NCBI GenBank assembly: GCA_004794655.1
Contig: SMMW01000087.1
Location: 3,287,501-3,351,500 of the forward strand
Length of the DNA stretch: 64,000 bases
Source of the DNA: Marisa cornuarietis
Lineage: Eukaryota; Mollusca; Gastropoda; Architaenioglossa; Ampullariidae
Reading direction: 5' to 3'
The position numbers were made by a program, and so were the translations under genes. The notes beneath the pieces are model-generated. The model was given only the letters and a program-made list of their open reading frames with translations. It was not told where the DNA came from and did no database searches. Shown piece by piece: positions 49,793-61,921 of this stretch. Within the stretch, counting starts at the first letter, position 1. Every line of letters begins with the position of its first letter.

Positions 49793-50640
49793 TGGGGCTA
49801 TCTGCACAACGCGTTTCTAAATCTTTAAACTGTTGTAAGGAAGCAAATTTAGAAACGTTAAAAAATCGCTTCTGTGCCATTTAGATGTGTTGCACAAACG
49901 CATATGAAAGATGTGTTGACGAGACTGAAAGTCTGGCTTTTAAAGTTTTATATTTTTGGAAACAATTTATGTTTTCTAATTCCTTTTAATAACGTTTAAA
50001 ATTGTGTTGTGCAATGTGTTTCTATAAAACTGATTATCTACACCGTCCGTTCTCGCATCCAGTACAAACTGTCTGTGCTGTGTTTTAATTTCTTTGCAGG
50101 CTCCTGTCCTGACTATTTCTTTGAATTTCTCATCCCTTACGTTCCGACCAGACAACTATGATGACCGTATCCTAACTGTTCCTATCACCAGAACAACAAC
50201 ATATGGTCACAGGATATTTGACTACTGTACAGCAAAACAATGGAACTCTCCCTTTCCATATCCGCCACCTTCCTACAACTGAATCCTTCAGATCTGCACT
50301 GAAAACGCACCTCTTCCTTGAGCACTACTCCTAACACGGTCCACACAATGTTAGTTCTTCTTACTCTCTCACCTTCCGCTCTTGCTACTTTTCTACCCAT
50401 CATATAGAATGACTATATTCTCTGTTCCTGTTACTTGGTGCCTTTTTTGTGTTTTCTTTCTTTTCTGTTTGTCGTCAGTACTGTCGTTTATTCTTCCGTC
50501 CCTCGTGTTCTATCCATTTAGTTCATGTCTCTATGAGTGTGAATATGCTCTATAAAAATCTTCATTTATTATTATTAATTAATTAGCTTTAAGGCCTAAA
50601 CGTGTTTAAAATTAGAAATGATTTCTGCAAATGGCCTCAA
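49793..50640. mobile_element. Second copy of the CCAGTTGCAC MITE, split by a LINE
   Basis: The left part (49793-50042: tgcacaacgcgtttctaaat and onward) and right part (about 50585-50640: taaggcctaaacgtgtttaa and onward) align in order with the left and right parts of the intact copy at 22928. The middle is occupied by a 5'-truncated LINE end. Confidence 0.8.
50043..50584 (+). mobile_element. 5'-truncated LINE 3' end (family A) inside a MITE
   Basis: Starts with accgtccgttctcgcatcca, the same segment found at 5177 in the first copy, and runs in parallel with it through the end of the coding part, the pyrimidine-rich 3' UTR and the terminal gctctataaaaatc plus ATT tail. 5' truncation is typical of target-primed reverse transcription. 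Confidence 0.85.
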
Positions 50641-51119
50641 AACTATAAGCCAAACTAACCGGCACCAACCAATATCATAACTATCACTAGTTTTTAAAGT
50701 ATGGTTATAAATAGCTCGGAATCCAAACTATAGTTTTGAACCCTTTTTCCAAAGAGAACTGATTGAGAAACTTGAAACATTTCAGCTATTTGATCTGCTC
50801 AGGAAGTCTCTTCAGAAACTGTATGACTATGGCTTTGATGTTCTCACACCAAGAACTGATTGAGATGATTGTGAAAAAAGAGTTTGTATGGGTCAATCTT
50901 TCCTCAAATGTTCTTCAGTGAGGGCTTTGGAACTAGTTTCGACGAAAAACGAATGTCGTGTCTTTAGCTTCCCCCCCCTCCCCCACTTCGATACCATCCA
51001 CCCACTCGTCCTACCTTCTCACGATGCTTCCAGACATGGATCTCAAACGTAAAATGCAGTGCTGTTATTGTAATGTTAGTGCCAATGGGTGTGTAATTTG
51101 TCTGATTACCTAGCGTATA

Positions 51120-51560
51120 ATAATAATACCATCACTTTCTCTCAGTCTGTCAGAAATCTTGGAGTTCTTTTCTGACACACCATTGTTCTTTCAGAATCAT
51201 GTCCGGTTTGCAAATCCATCGTTTTCGAACTGCGCAGGATCAGCCGCATCAGACATCTCTCTGTTGCCTCCACCAAGCAGCTTATGTCGGCATTTGTATT
51301 GTTCAGGCTCGACTACTGTAACTCTCTGTTCATAGATATTTCTGGCCGCCTGCTTGACAAGCTCCAGAGAGCTCATTGTATTCCGTAAGGCGTAAAGCGG
51401 AAGGCCGCCCATGCCACACCGCTTCTACGCGATCTCCACTGGCTGCCAATTCCGGCTGGCATCGAATTCAGGATCACCTTGCATTGCTGTCGTATTGTTC
51501 ATGGCCTTGTCCCAATTTGTCTGAGCTTGTTTTGCGTGTCTCTGAATCTCCCGGATGTTT
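51120..51560 (+). pseudogene. LINE C-terminal fragment (family B)
   Basis: Across frameshifts and stops the plus strand encodes SVRNLGVLF, then ELRRISRIRHLSVASTKQL, MSAFVLFRLDYCNSL, LLDKLQRAHC and LLRDLHWLPIPAGIEFR. This is the same protein region as the copy at 4700 but clearly diverged, so a separate LINE family or a much older copy. Confidence 0.8.
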
Positions 51561-51663
51561 AGTCGCATGAAGAGACTGGAAACATGGACAACAAAGATGT
51601 GCATCGAGAGCACGGGTGAATTAAAATAAATCTTCGGATAATAACTGATGACCGAGGACCTAC

Positions 51664-51748
51664 CTGAGCATAGCTCACCACGCTGACTTGTCCACTTCAT
51701 CCATGGATCACCAAAGTCTTCACAAGTCTGTCTCCGGTTGCAGTGACG
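51664..51748 (-). other. Candidate orphan cysteine-rich exon
   Basis: An 85-nt minus-strand segment has a good acceptor (cacttctaatttgattcag|CGTC) and donor (GCTCAG|GTAGGT) and is open in one frame, with cysteines in HCNRRQTCEDFGDPW and RGELCS. No partner exon was identified and the family is unknown. Confidence 0.25.
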
Positions 51749-52169
51749 CTGAATCAAATTAGAAGTGCGAGGTACTTGATACATCACGTGTTCCATGCCT
51801 TATATTTATTGTTAGTATATATTATTAAAGCTGTGGGCGACCGTGCTTCTCTTGTGTGAACATCTCTCTTGCAATCTGTGACATGACACTTTGTGATAAT
51901 CCGTCTATTGAAAAAGTTATCTAATGGCCCTACGTTACTTATGAATAATAATGCAGCTGGTCAGATTTTATCAAGCAGCTAGTTAAATGACAGTACAGTA
52001 GGCCAGCTTTATATGCAGAGTCAATATTATTACAATTTGAGTGCGGGAAAGAATGCGGGAGTCTGATGAGGAGCGAAGGTCTCGAGCAGGAGTGTGGACA
52101 GACAAGATTTCAGTAAAGTAGTTGGGGGAGGAACCATAGCATAGACTTGAAAGCTGGTAGTCTTTTTTA

Positions 52170-52420
52170 GTTTTAATTGGTTACCAATGAAGAGAGTGGA
52201 GAAGTCGTGTGATATGTTAAAATTTGCGAGTCCGGAAAATGAGACGAGCAGCTGAGTTCTGGACTTTCTGAAGCAATGAGGTACTGTGGACAGCCAGCAA
52301 GAAGAGAGTTACAGTAGTCTAGTGTAGCCGGACTGAAGACACTACACGGCCCTAGCGCCAAATCAGTCGATCCGTTCCTCTTTAGGTTTCCAGGGAAGAG
52401 GACGGAAGTTCGCAAGGAGA
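52170..52420 (-). pseudogene. LINE C-terminal fragment, minus strand
   Basis: The recognisable core is TLDYCNSLLAGCPQYLIA followed by degraded sequence. Frameshifted remnant of the same RT region as the copies at 4700 and 51120. Confidence 0.65.
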
Positions 52421-52711
52421 ATTGTTTGCTAAAATTCTAGCTCTCGTTAGTCGGGTGCGTTATCTAATGTACTACCTCGCGTTGTGTTCTTTTTTCCATC
52501 TACTATACACCCGCACTTAGCGACCTTGGAGTCCACAAAAGACCCTGCTTTTTCCTAAACAAAAAGTGTGTTTCTCTGGTGTATCGCTCAGCTTTACGGA
52601 TCTTCGTGTGTGTTCTGCTGTATCACAATTACGGATGACACAATTCCTTTCGCTCTAGTGATTCTCACGAGGACACACGTACACGTACATCACGCTATAG
52701 CATACGTGCGG

Positions 52712-52896
52712 GGCGGTCCGGTAGTGCAACGGTTAGCGCCTGTCACCAATACAGTGAGGGTTGGATGTCCTGGGTTCAACTCTCGTCTCAGGCACACTGT
52801 TCTTTCTCTGCATGTGGCATCTGTTTACAGAGCTGGCTGCCTTGCCGTGATATGGTCTTAGCTGCTGGCTCGGCGTAAAACACCAACCCCCCACCC
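52712..52896 (+). mobile_element. tRNA-derived SINE, 185 bp, with target duplication
   Basis: The head has GGTAGTGCAACGGTTAGCG (box A) and GGTTCAACTC (box B), and the end is GCCGTGATATGGTCTTAG, then GGCGTAAAACACCAACC. The insertion is flanked by a perfect 14-bp direct repeat TAGCATACGTGCGG (52698-52711 and 52897-52910), showing LINE-type retroposition. Confidence 0.9.
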
Positions 52897-53309
52897 TAGC
52901 ATACGTGCGGACTAAGTAAGACACAGGTGAATAAGTTCAAAGACATAAATTTCATTTACAGTATTTACACCTACAACTACTATTATTCCTATTCTAACTA
53001 ACCTACCTAACTTAATAAATCCTAGCACCTAACTCCCTGGAGTGGGGAAAGAGGGGTTTGAGTGACGAGAGTCGCTTTCCAGCAGGACCATAACACCTTC
53101 GGCAAGTGCCTCTCTTGTACTCAGGGTGGGCTTGCTTTTACTGCTCTTCCAAGCAGGACCAGTCGCCTTTCAGTAAACAAGTGCAGGAACCGACTTTTTC
53201 CTGCTATTTAAGTTGCTGGGTGCTACGTCACCCGTTGTGTTGTCTGTCTGCCTCGCTATACTCTGCTCGCGCGACCAAGCATGGGGGTGGAAGGGGATGC
53301 AGGGTAGAG

Positions 53310-53904
53310 CAGAGGTTTTCAAACTTTTCCAGACGAGTACCACTTTCAAAAATTCGAATTAACCGAGGACCACCTCCCAACCCTACCCTCTGCGAATATA
53401 TATATATACTAGTCTAGGACTGAGTCTATGGTTCGCCGGTGTTTAGTATATGATTTAGTCAGTAGTTAGTTAATTGTTAATATATCATGATATATCTTTC
53501 ATTAAATTTGTATATTATGCATCTTGTTATGTGTATAAATAAGTAGACTTGTCTCCGCATCTGACAAACTTTTAACTGTTGGTGACCCGGCGGTCACAAC
53601 ACCCGCAGACCCCACGCACCTACCCGCTGGTAAACGGAGAAAGTATATATGCAGAGTGCTGTCAGTTAGGATTACAAGGGTCTGGTTCCCAATATTCTTG
53701 ACGCCCTCTTAATGGCTTAGTATCATGACGCTAAGACATTCCTGCCTTTGCTCCACCCGCAGCAATTACAGTGAACATATACAGTCTCCGTAAAATATAG
53801 ATATGCGTTCTTTTATACTGTATTGGCACATTGTGCTCGCGTACCACCCGTCATACCTTCGCGTACCAGTAGTGGTACGCGTACCACAGTAAGTTTGAAA
53901 ACTA
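53310..53904. mobile_element. Non-autonomous hAT DNA transposon
   Basis: The left end CAGAGGTTTTCAAACTT and right end AAGTTTGAAAACTA are inverted repeats of the classic hAT type. Inside the right end, repeated 'gcgtaccac' and 'gtggtacgc' motifs are typical of hAT subterminal regions. A perfect 8-bp direct repeat GGGTAGAG (53302-53309 and 53905-53912) is the expected hAT target duplication. About 595 bp, no transposase. Confidence 0.9.
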
Positions 53905-53969
53905 GGGTAGAGGGAAGAAAGCACTCTCAGCGGCACAAGCTGCCTAGCGCGCCCGCTACACTAGTAACT

Positions 53970-54240
53970 CTAGTTCAGACAAGAGCAGATGAAAATTTTG
54001 GTGGTTGAGATAGACAGAGCATAGCGAATTGAGCTGATCTTCCGGAGTTCATAGTATGCAGAACGACAGATGTAAGAAACATGCTTATCAAGAGACATGT
54101 CAGCAGACATTATGTAACGTGTTGAAGTAACAAAAGGAACATCAGCATCGCCTACCCGAACAGAGACAGGCATTGAAGGGTAAACTCTGGCTCTCCTCGT
54201 TGACAAAATAAGAAGTTACCAGCCGAGATATCCGGCGTTG
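53970..54240 (-). pseudogene. LINE C-terminal fragment, minus strand
   Basis: The minus strand reads VRVGDADVPFV, then MSLDKHVSYICRSAYYELRKI and SSIRYALSISTTKIFICS, the post-RT region just before the LDYCNSLLAGCP block seen in the other copies. Truncated at both ends. Confidence 0.75.
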
Positions 54241-54713
54241 CCCGGTGAATGTCAGGAAGTAAGAAAAAATTGTGTTGGTGCCAGCTAGCACCCTTCCTCC
54301 TCTCTCTCTCTCCGCTCTCTTTCTCTCTCACACACATCCCCCTATCACACACACACATCCCCCGGCTCTATATACTCTTCCTTTCTGCTTGTCAAGATTT
54401 TTATTTTTAAAAGTAAATATAAGAGATGTAAAGAAATATATTTCAGCGGCAAGCTGAAGTGTTAAAATGAATGATCACCGTTATTATCAAAATCGTGTGA
54501 GGTCCACGATCATCTTTGGGCCATCATATCATGTTACCACCCCCAATAGTGCAGTTTCTTGTCACCACTGCAGTGAAAGGCTCTATGTCTCGGTAAACTC
54601 TGTATGTAACACTTGATTTTCTCCAGGTACTCCTATTTCTTCCCCCCTCGTTCTCCCTCATAGGGTGAAAATTGCCTCTAGGTGGAAGCATATTTTCCTA
54701 CTAAAGCAGAGGT

Positions 54714-54942
54714 GTTGTTGTTGTTGTTTATTTAGTTGTAAAGTGCTTCCACCTTGCGGTGATTTCGCACTATGGGGGGAAAGGGAGGGGGAGGAAACCG
54801 GAGTACCCGGAGAAAACCCCGCCACCCAGCCCTGCGAACAGGTGTCACATACAGAGAGTGTCCCGAGACGAGATCTGAACTCTGAGCCGCTCACTGCAGT
54901 GGTGACAAGCGAGTGTTTTAACCACTACACTACCGGGGGCCC
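54714..54942 (-). mobile_element. tRNA-related SINE, 229 bp, with target duplication
   Basis: On the minus strand: CGGTAGTGTAGTGGTTAAAA (box A), a GTTCAGATCTC box B variant, then the body TGTGACACCTGTTCGCAGGG and TTTTCTCCGGGTACTCCGG, then an AAC-repeat tail. Flanked by a perfect 13-bp direct repeat CTAAAGCAGAGGT (54701-54713 and 54943-54955). The intact relative of the intronic copy at 27705. Confidence 0.9.
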
Positions 54943-54955
54943 CTAAAGCAGAGGT

Positions 54956-55416
54956 CGGAAGTGATTGAGTTTTTAACATCTTTGAAGGCCTGACGAGATT
55001 CGGGAAATTATTTTTTGATGGGTGATGTAGTTAAAGTAGCTTATGTTTTTTCTGTTTTCGATTAGTCGATTAAGATGGAAAGAGGCTGAGTGAGCAAAAC
55101 TGATCAGGGGAATAGAAAAAAAGAAAAAAAAAAGAAAGAAAGCCAGCAGGGGATGTAATTCTTCACTAAGCACACCGAAGAGTAGAGACCCTTGTTGACC
55201 TCGTCGCCTCACCTGTAGACAGGTAGAGAAAAGCATTTCCGCATTTATGATGGCTCTCAGGTAGACATTTTACGCAGTCTTTGGTGGTTTACTGGTTGAT
55301 TCAGTTTCGCGATTACGTCAGGTACTTTGTGGCAGAAGTTGTTTTTGGCCTTATAAGTGCAGCTGTGCCGTTTGGCTTTATTTTTAGAAAGTTGAAGTTT
55401 GAAGGCAAACTCAACA
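54956..55416. other. Upstream region of the first tetraspan gene
   Basis: Presumed promoter and 5' UTR. An A-rich tract at 55117-55140 is the only obvious feature. Confidence 0.4.
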
Positions 55417-58409
55417 ATGGTGGGACCATCATCGGCCTCGTTGTCCGGATTCTCCGTGGCAGGGTACAGTGGGGCGTCTTTTCGCCCTCAGCTGCCTATT
55501 GCACCCATCGTCTACCCGCCTTATTGCGGAAAGGGTTGTACTTTAAAATATTTTATGCAGTCCAAAATTCTTGCGATAGCAGCCTTCCTTTTGGGACTTG
55601 CCTTTGTTATTGCTTTCGTTTGTGCTTTCTTACCTTTTTGGTTCATACTCAAGTTCAACAAATTGGACTCGACTTTTGGTACGGAAGGTCTATGGAATAC
55701 CATCGCGAGCGCTGGCATATTTTTCTACGACGAAAAAGAGTATGTCAGTTTGATTCTTCTTGAGAAATCGTCGAACAGAGTTGTCATCCCACGTAAGCAG
55801 TATTCTTTTAATGTGCTTGAATTAAGGTTTGAAAACGTGCTTCGATGTGTCTTCTTGGTGTTTTATTAAAGCGAATATGATAAAGATATGCCTTTTGTGA
55901 GCAGTATTTCGCTATAGCAGAGCATTAAAAGTCTCTACAGAGATAGTTTTTATTTTGTTTTTTAACAGCTGTAACCAAAGTTGCTCAAGTGATGGAAATG
56001 ATCAGTTTGTGTGGAGTTTTTTGCACATTTGCTGGCGCTACCATCCTGGCCTTTCGCAAGTACAGCTCTGTGACAGGGGTCATGTTCCTGGCAGCTCTTT
56101 CCATTATTTCTGGTAAATGTTGTGTATATGTGTATTTGTAATGGGACAAAAATAAGAAATAAGCTTACCAACAAAATTACAGTGACTACAAAAATAATGA
56201 TAATAATACATGCCATTTAATATCGATGTGCACCTATCTGTCCCCAAGCTCAAAATTGTATGATAAATTTGTCAAAGTGCCCATAATTGCAAGAATGGGT
56301 GTTAGCAGTAGTTTGAAACTGTCAACTTATTACGGGGCATGTCTGTCCCTTTCCCTCTGAATCTGCCTTGTTTTAAGCATAATACTCTCAGGTTTATATT
56401 AAGAAAAAAACTCTACAGATTTTATTGAAGAAAAATATTTGACAGTTAACACTTCCAAAATTATTTCCAGAATTAAGTATGCTGAAGTCTGGAAGGCACA
56501 TTTTATCTTTATACTTACAAGGCACCTCAAGAAAAGAAGCTGGATTACTGTAAATGTTATTATTTTCATAGGAAGAGATCACACTCTCTATGAAAGTAGT
56601 CAAAAGTTGAGGTATGAAAACAAAAACATCGGGGCAGATGAGACAACAGAAGGTCATCCCCAACTAGAATAATTTTCTGAAATGTGATACTGATTCTTGT
56701 TCTTGCAGCCCTAGGACAAACTCTGATGGTGATCTTCAGCATCCTTACAATTGTATTAAGCAACAATGCAGTATGTGAAGCAAGTGAAAGTGGCTGCACC
56801 TACAGGGACAACCTTGTCTGGAGAAATCTCCCATTTTTTAATAATTATGTTCGCTTCAATCAGCACACTACTCCACAGGTTCTTGTCAGCTGTTTGTTCA
56901 TTAAGTTCTATCTGCTAAGTGTTTTCTGTATTATAATTATCAGGGACTTTTTTTTTTTTGATTGGAAAGAATTTATTAAAGTTATTTTAGAGGAATGCGT
57001 TTGTATTCTACATGTTGATGAAACTGATGATGTAATGCATAACATGAAGATAAAAGTAATTATATTTCTTCTAAAGATATAGCAACAATCAGCTCAAAGC
57101 TGATGGTGTAAATATGATAAAGATTGTAAGTATGGTAACATGTTAGACTACCTTAACCCTCATCACTACTGGGACTGTGAGACCAGTTTTTTCGCATTCA
57201 ATATAATTAGAAAACAAAAGAAAAGGAGGTCAAAAGAATTTAAGGCAAGAGTTTTTCTTCGTAAATTATTTAAATGCAAGAGTTTAGTGAGAAATTTTTT
57301 ATATAGTTATATACTATTATCGTAATGTGCATTATTATGTTATTGACTTTAAAAATAAAATTGAAAAAAATGTGATGTCTCTTAAGAACAGATAATCCCC
57401 TAAGTATGCTGTGCTTTGAGTTAAGCATATGCTAATGATGTGTTGGCCTCTTACTAAAATCTAGGCGAGAACTTTGGTGATTAAAGGTTTGCATTGCGTA
57501 TCTTGCAACAATTTTTCACTCAGGCTTTGGGATTTATAATTAACTAGCAAGAATGCCTATTGTCACACAGGTGACATCCCTTTGCCTAACATGTCCAAAT
57601 TCATTGTGCTTTTGGACCAATCTCAACATGGCACTGCTGCTAGCTGCCATCATCCCTCTCTAGCACCTGCACTCAAAACTTTTTCTCATGGTGACTTTCT
57701 CAGTGTGTTTAAAGCCACTGGTAAAATCCTTAAATGGGTAAAATAAACATTAAAATAAAGATGGCCTGGAGAAAATCAATGAACCAAACTATTATCTTTT
57801 TTTCCCTCAAGACTAAAACCACACTATAAATTCTGCTAATTCACTGTTGAAAAAAAATACAAGACAATAAAATTATTTAATCTGATGTAAATGCTATCAA
57901 CTAAAAGCATTTAAAGCTATAAACCTATAAAGCATATAAACAAACTATAAAGCATTTATATCTTTTCTTTGCACAAAATGTTATTTTGTGTATTTCATGT
58001 TAATTGATTTCAGTCATTTTGCTTATGTATGCTTTCACTATTGTTTGAACAACAGATTGAAGCAAACTGGTCATTCTACATCGCCATCTTTGGAGCAGCT
58101 TTGTCAGTTGCTGGTGCCGTCTTGCTTTGGATTGAGGGGTTGAAAGTGTGCAACACCATTGGAGACATCCGTTACCAACAGCTTCGGGAAAAACGAAATG
58201 TCCTTGAGAATGAAAAGGAACCAACAGAGTTCATCTTTTCTCCACCTGCTCGTACAGGAATGACATCATATTCACTGAAGCCTGCATATGCATCAGTTGC
58301 GAAACCATCATTTCAAAAGGGCCCACAAGCTATCTATCGCCCTCCGCCTTCTGTCAGTGGTGCAAGCTCTCAGAGTGGATCTTATGGGCCACGTGAAATT
58401 AATCTGTAA
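55417..58409 (+). CDS. Four-transmembrane protein of PMP22/claudin type
   Basis: Complete gene of four coding exons: 55417-55792, 55969-56112, 56709-56878, 58056-58409. Junctions are GT-AG and keep phase, giving 347 aa. Start ATG has a good context (acaATGg). The N-terminus is a Ser/Pro-rich cytosolic segment of about 48 residues. Membrane spans lie at about 51-78, 130-153, 161-191 and 236-257. The first loop carries GLWNT, resembling the claudin GLW motif, but the usual loop-1 cysteine pair is not obvious. The second loop has two cysteines (about 196 and 203). The C-terminal tail of about 90 residues is cytosolic and Ser/Pro/Tyr-rich (SPPARTGMTSYSLKP, YRPPPS). A role in cell contacts, channel regulation or membrane organisation is typical of the superfamily, but I cannot name an orthologue. 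The 3' UTR runs to an AATAAA at 59647. A second gene of the same topology follows on the same strand. Confidence 0.85.
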
Positions 58410-59670
58410 AAAAAAGTTTCCTCTCCACTCTTGTATGGGTATCTTGTGCATCATTTGAACAACAGTTGAAAGCTTTTCTCCAATGCTGAAGACTATAATA
58501 TAAAGCATACTTTGCATTTATAATGATGCCCTCATACAAAATGAATGTCCAAGCTTCTTTTACCATTTTTTTTATTTAATTTGAAAATGAGTTATTAATT
58601 TTCCTAGGAACTACCTGGTAAGAATTGCATCTGGTTTCTATTGTCAAGATCTTTGCCAAAGGCTTCATGATGAAATGATCAATAGATTTTATACTTGAGA
58701 AGACACGTCAATATTACACTCCTTTACAAATATTAGTTTTGTTGGTGTATAGGGAACAGGTGTTGTTTATGTTTTTGAATAACACAGTAATCTTTCACTG
58801 TACATTTTAAAAGGAAGAAATCTTATGCTAGAAGTACTTTTAATACATTCTGACAGAGTTGTATTCATTTCTAATAGATGCTTCTTTGTATTCATACATA
58901 GCTGTACATTGTGCATTGTAACTTTTTGAGCTGCTTAAGACAATATATATTTTTTATAACAAAACACTTAATTTGAAATTAGTGTAAAAGTAGTCATGAT
59001 TTTGCCCATAGTAAGGATGATGCTTAAGGGAAAGAACAGTTATGTTTAGCCAGGTTTGAAGTATCTATTCAACAAAAAACTCTAAAATATCTGCAAAGTG
59101 TTTTTAAACTACAATGACTGATTTATTATGGCGTGATGCCACATTTCATTTTGTTTCTTTCCTTCTCACAGTTCCTCCAGTCACGTTCTCTTTTCCATAT
59201 TTGTGTTGCATTTGAATGTTTCTTTTATTACAAAACATTTTGGGTTGTAATGGAAGGTATACTGTTTTAAAAGCTAATAAAAAAAAAATTAGATTAAAAT
59301 TAAGTGATCATTGATGTTGCATTATACATTCCACATGGGATAAGTGCTAAGAATATTTGACATCAACAAAGATTTTTGAAAATATTCAAAGATAATTATT
59401 TAGTAACCTCAGTATGAAATATTTTGTTGCACTTGCTTTGGTGGTAAGATTGATACATTATCTAATACATTCCAAATTTTGATAGTCATAGGGTATATGA
59501 GCATAGTTAAATTTTGTATATATGTTATCATAAGGGAGTGAATTTTTATCTAATCTTGAAAACTGAATTTGTAATTGTCACTGTAAATATGTTGTTGTAC
59601 TCCACAACATTTACCTTTATTTTTATAATCTAACCTTGAAATGTCAAATAAAAGATTTTATTCATTTCCT
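58410..59670 (+). other. 3' UTR of the first tetraspan gene
   Basis: AT-rich sequence following the stop, ending at the canonical AATAAA (59647-59652) and a T-rich downstream element. An earlier AATAAA near 59275 could serve as an alternative site. Confidence 0.5.
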
Positions 59671-61552
59671 ATTTCCTTCTTCGGTTGAGCCTTAGTACCT
59701 ATGTTTCAAGAGTAGTGTATTGTAAATGAGACAACTCTGCACATTAATCTAAACATGCTTTTTTTTTTTTTTTGAAGTTTCATATCTTTTAACTCTCTTT
59801 GCACGATGGGCCACGATTGTGGCTTTGCCGGACAACACAGGCAAGGCAATTTTCATTACTTTTATTGCAAATTTCAAGTTCTCTCTTTTCCAAAATGTGT
59901 AGGTTTCTTGGTCTAATGTTTATCTCAGAGCAGCAATAATAAAAAACAAACTTCACTCACTGTCGCCTTCACAGTTATAAGCCAGTCATTGTAATGTTAC
60001 ATTTTTATGTCAAGCTAAGAGGGTTCAGCAATGTTGCCTTTCATTAATTGGTTTTGGGTTGTTTTTCTTTTTTTAGTACCTAAATCCCAAACAGAAAAGT
60101 GGGTTAAAATAACACCTTGGAAAAAGAACTGTAAAAGAAACAGTTCCGTCCTTGCTGTTTATTTCCAGTGGCATGATTTCATTTTAGACTTGCATAAAAA
60201 TTACATTTCTTCACAAAGAAATAAAGTTTCAAAACCATTGTTGATTCCATTTTATCATAAGAAACTTAAATGATTCATGTACGCTAACACAATAAAAAAT
60301 ATGTTTTACTATAGTTGTCTTCACCCTACACTGGCCTACAGTAAAAGTTTGGACAAAACTTCCACTAACAAACAAAAGATCAATGTTCCTTTAAAATTCT
60401 TAGACCCAATTTGATTAATGTTCAGTGCTTTTATGCACTTCAAGTCTAGATCTTTAGTTGTTTCTAAAAAAAAAGTGTCAATCCAAAGCACAAGTTACAA
60501 GACCATAATGTCAGTGTACAAAATTAACATTTAATATCTAATTTACATAATCAGATACTTCCCTTGCAGTCATTACCAAATTTTTCTCCTGGGTGAGAGG
60601 GATCATTTGTCTTGAGGGCACAATGTAACGTTATAATTGGTACTAAAAAAACGACCATCTCTTCTGATCTCAATGTACCTTTCTCAACTGGTGCCTAAAT
60701 GCCGTTGGCACACACTGATCCGAAGATACAGAGATAAGACTAATGTTCTTCCATGTCATTGGGTGAGAGAACCATCTTCCTCAACTGCTTCTGAGAGATA
60801 ACCTTTCTCTTACACACGTGCACAGAAAAGAAATATTAATTTTTTTGATCGATAACCTTCCTGAAATTCCCAACTTTCACCAGTATTTTACACTCTGTTT
60901 TTGCCGATACAAATTAAAAAATCTATTATTCTGCATACTGGATTTTTTTTAATGGACATTATTACAATATTAAGTTTTTGGAGAAATAAAACCACACTGT
61001 AGTACCATTCATAGACGCGGGCTCTTGACCACGCAGCATAGACACTGAAGTCTATGCACGCAGCAATTAGCATAGTCAGGTATACCTAAACACACACACA
61101 CACACACTTCTATTCCTCTTTTTTTTTCTTTTTCTTTTTTTTTGGTAAACAATTCATTCAGGTCGAAAACAGAGCATCAGGTGACAGGACCAGTATACCT
61201 TCGACGTAATCACAATAATTATGTTTAGACATTCGAATAAAACTATATACTGTATACGGGTACAAGTGCTCGTGTGTATATGTTTGAGAAGATACAAGGT
61301 GCGTTTTCACAGGATGGGAGAATCCATAGTTTTATGAATTTAGTGTTTTTATAGCACTTTAGTAAAAAAAAAAAATTAAAGAGCTGTACAGCTGGGGTAC
61401 TGGATCGAGTGGTCTATGAGAAATTATCTTTAGTTGAAGTCGTCAAATCCTGCCGACCCAGGAAAAGTCTACCTGACTGAGCGTTCTAGAAATGAATAAA
61501 CTTGTGTTATCCGAAAATAATGGTATTATGTCCTACCTTTATACGCTACCCA
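59671..61552. other. Intergenic stretch between the two tetraspan genes
   Basis: T homopolymers (59760, 61120-61141) and a short CA run (61091-61107). No other supported feature. Confidence 0.5.
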
Positions 61553-61569
61553 TGACGTCACAGCACGTG
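61553..61569 (+). promoter_or_regulatory. CRE-like palindrome next to an E-box upstream of the second tetraspan gene
   Basis: TGACGTCA (61553-61560) and CACGTG (61564-61569) lie within 17 bases, in a locally GC-richer patch about 350 bases before the start codon. Both are classic bZIP and bHLH binding sites, but function is inferred only from position. Confidence 0.35.
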
Positions 61570-61921
61570 ATTCGGCCGTTTTCCCCAGATAACCTCCGGC
61601 GACCCTCCTCGATACATACAGAGGCACGGGGATGATAACATTGTGCTTACGGATAAAAAAAGTTTCAATTTCTGTTAACTGTCGGATTCATTTTTGAAAA
61701 CAACTCGAAGACAGGAAACGTGAACTAAAGATTTAGACAATCTGTATCTTTGAGTACACGAGGTGCCGTGAAACAGTTTGTTTGTGTCAAGTAACTACTA
61801 AACTAACCCGAGAGAGCTCGCTCTGTTCCAGTCCAGTGAAGTGCGTTGGACTGCGTAGTACCAGCATTCTCTCTAGTACTTGTACTAGTTCTAGCTAAAG
61901 GCTGTTTGTAAAGTCACTAAA

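Noticed and set aside
52712..52800. Possible tRNA gene
   Set aside because: Box A and B are present, but the cloverleaf is imperfect and the sequence continues into a SINE body flanked by target duplications.
54973..55236. Minus-strand frame with an acceptor-like ctgtctacag
   Set aside because: Runs into a poly-Phe tract from an A-rich repeat; no donor or partner exon.
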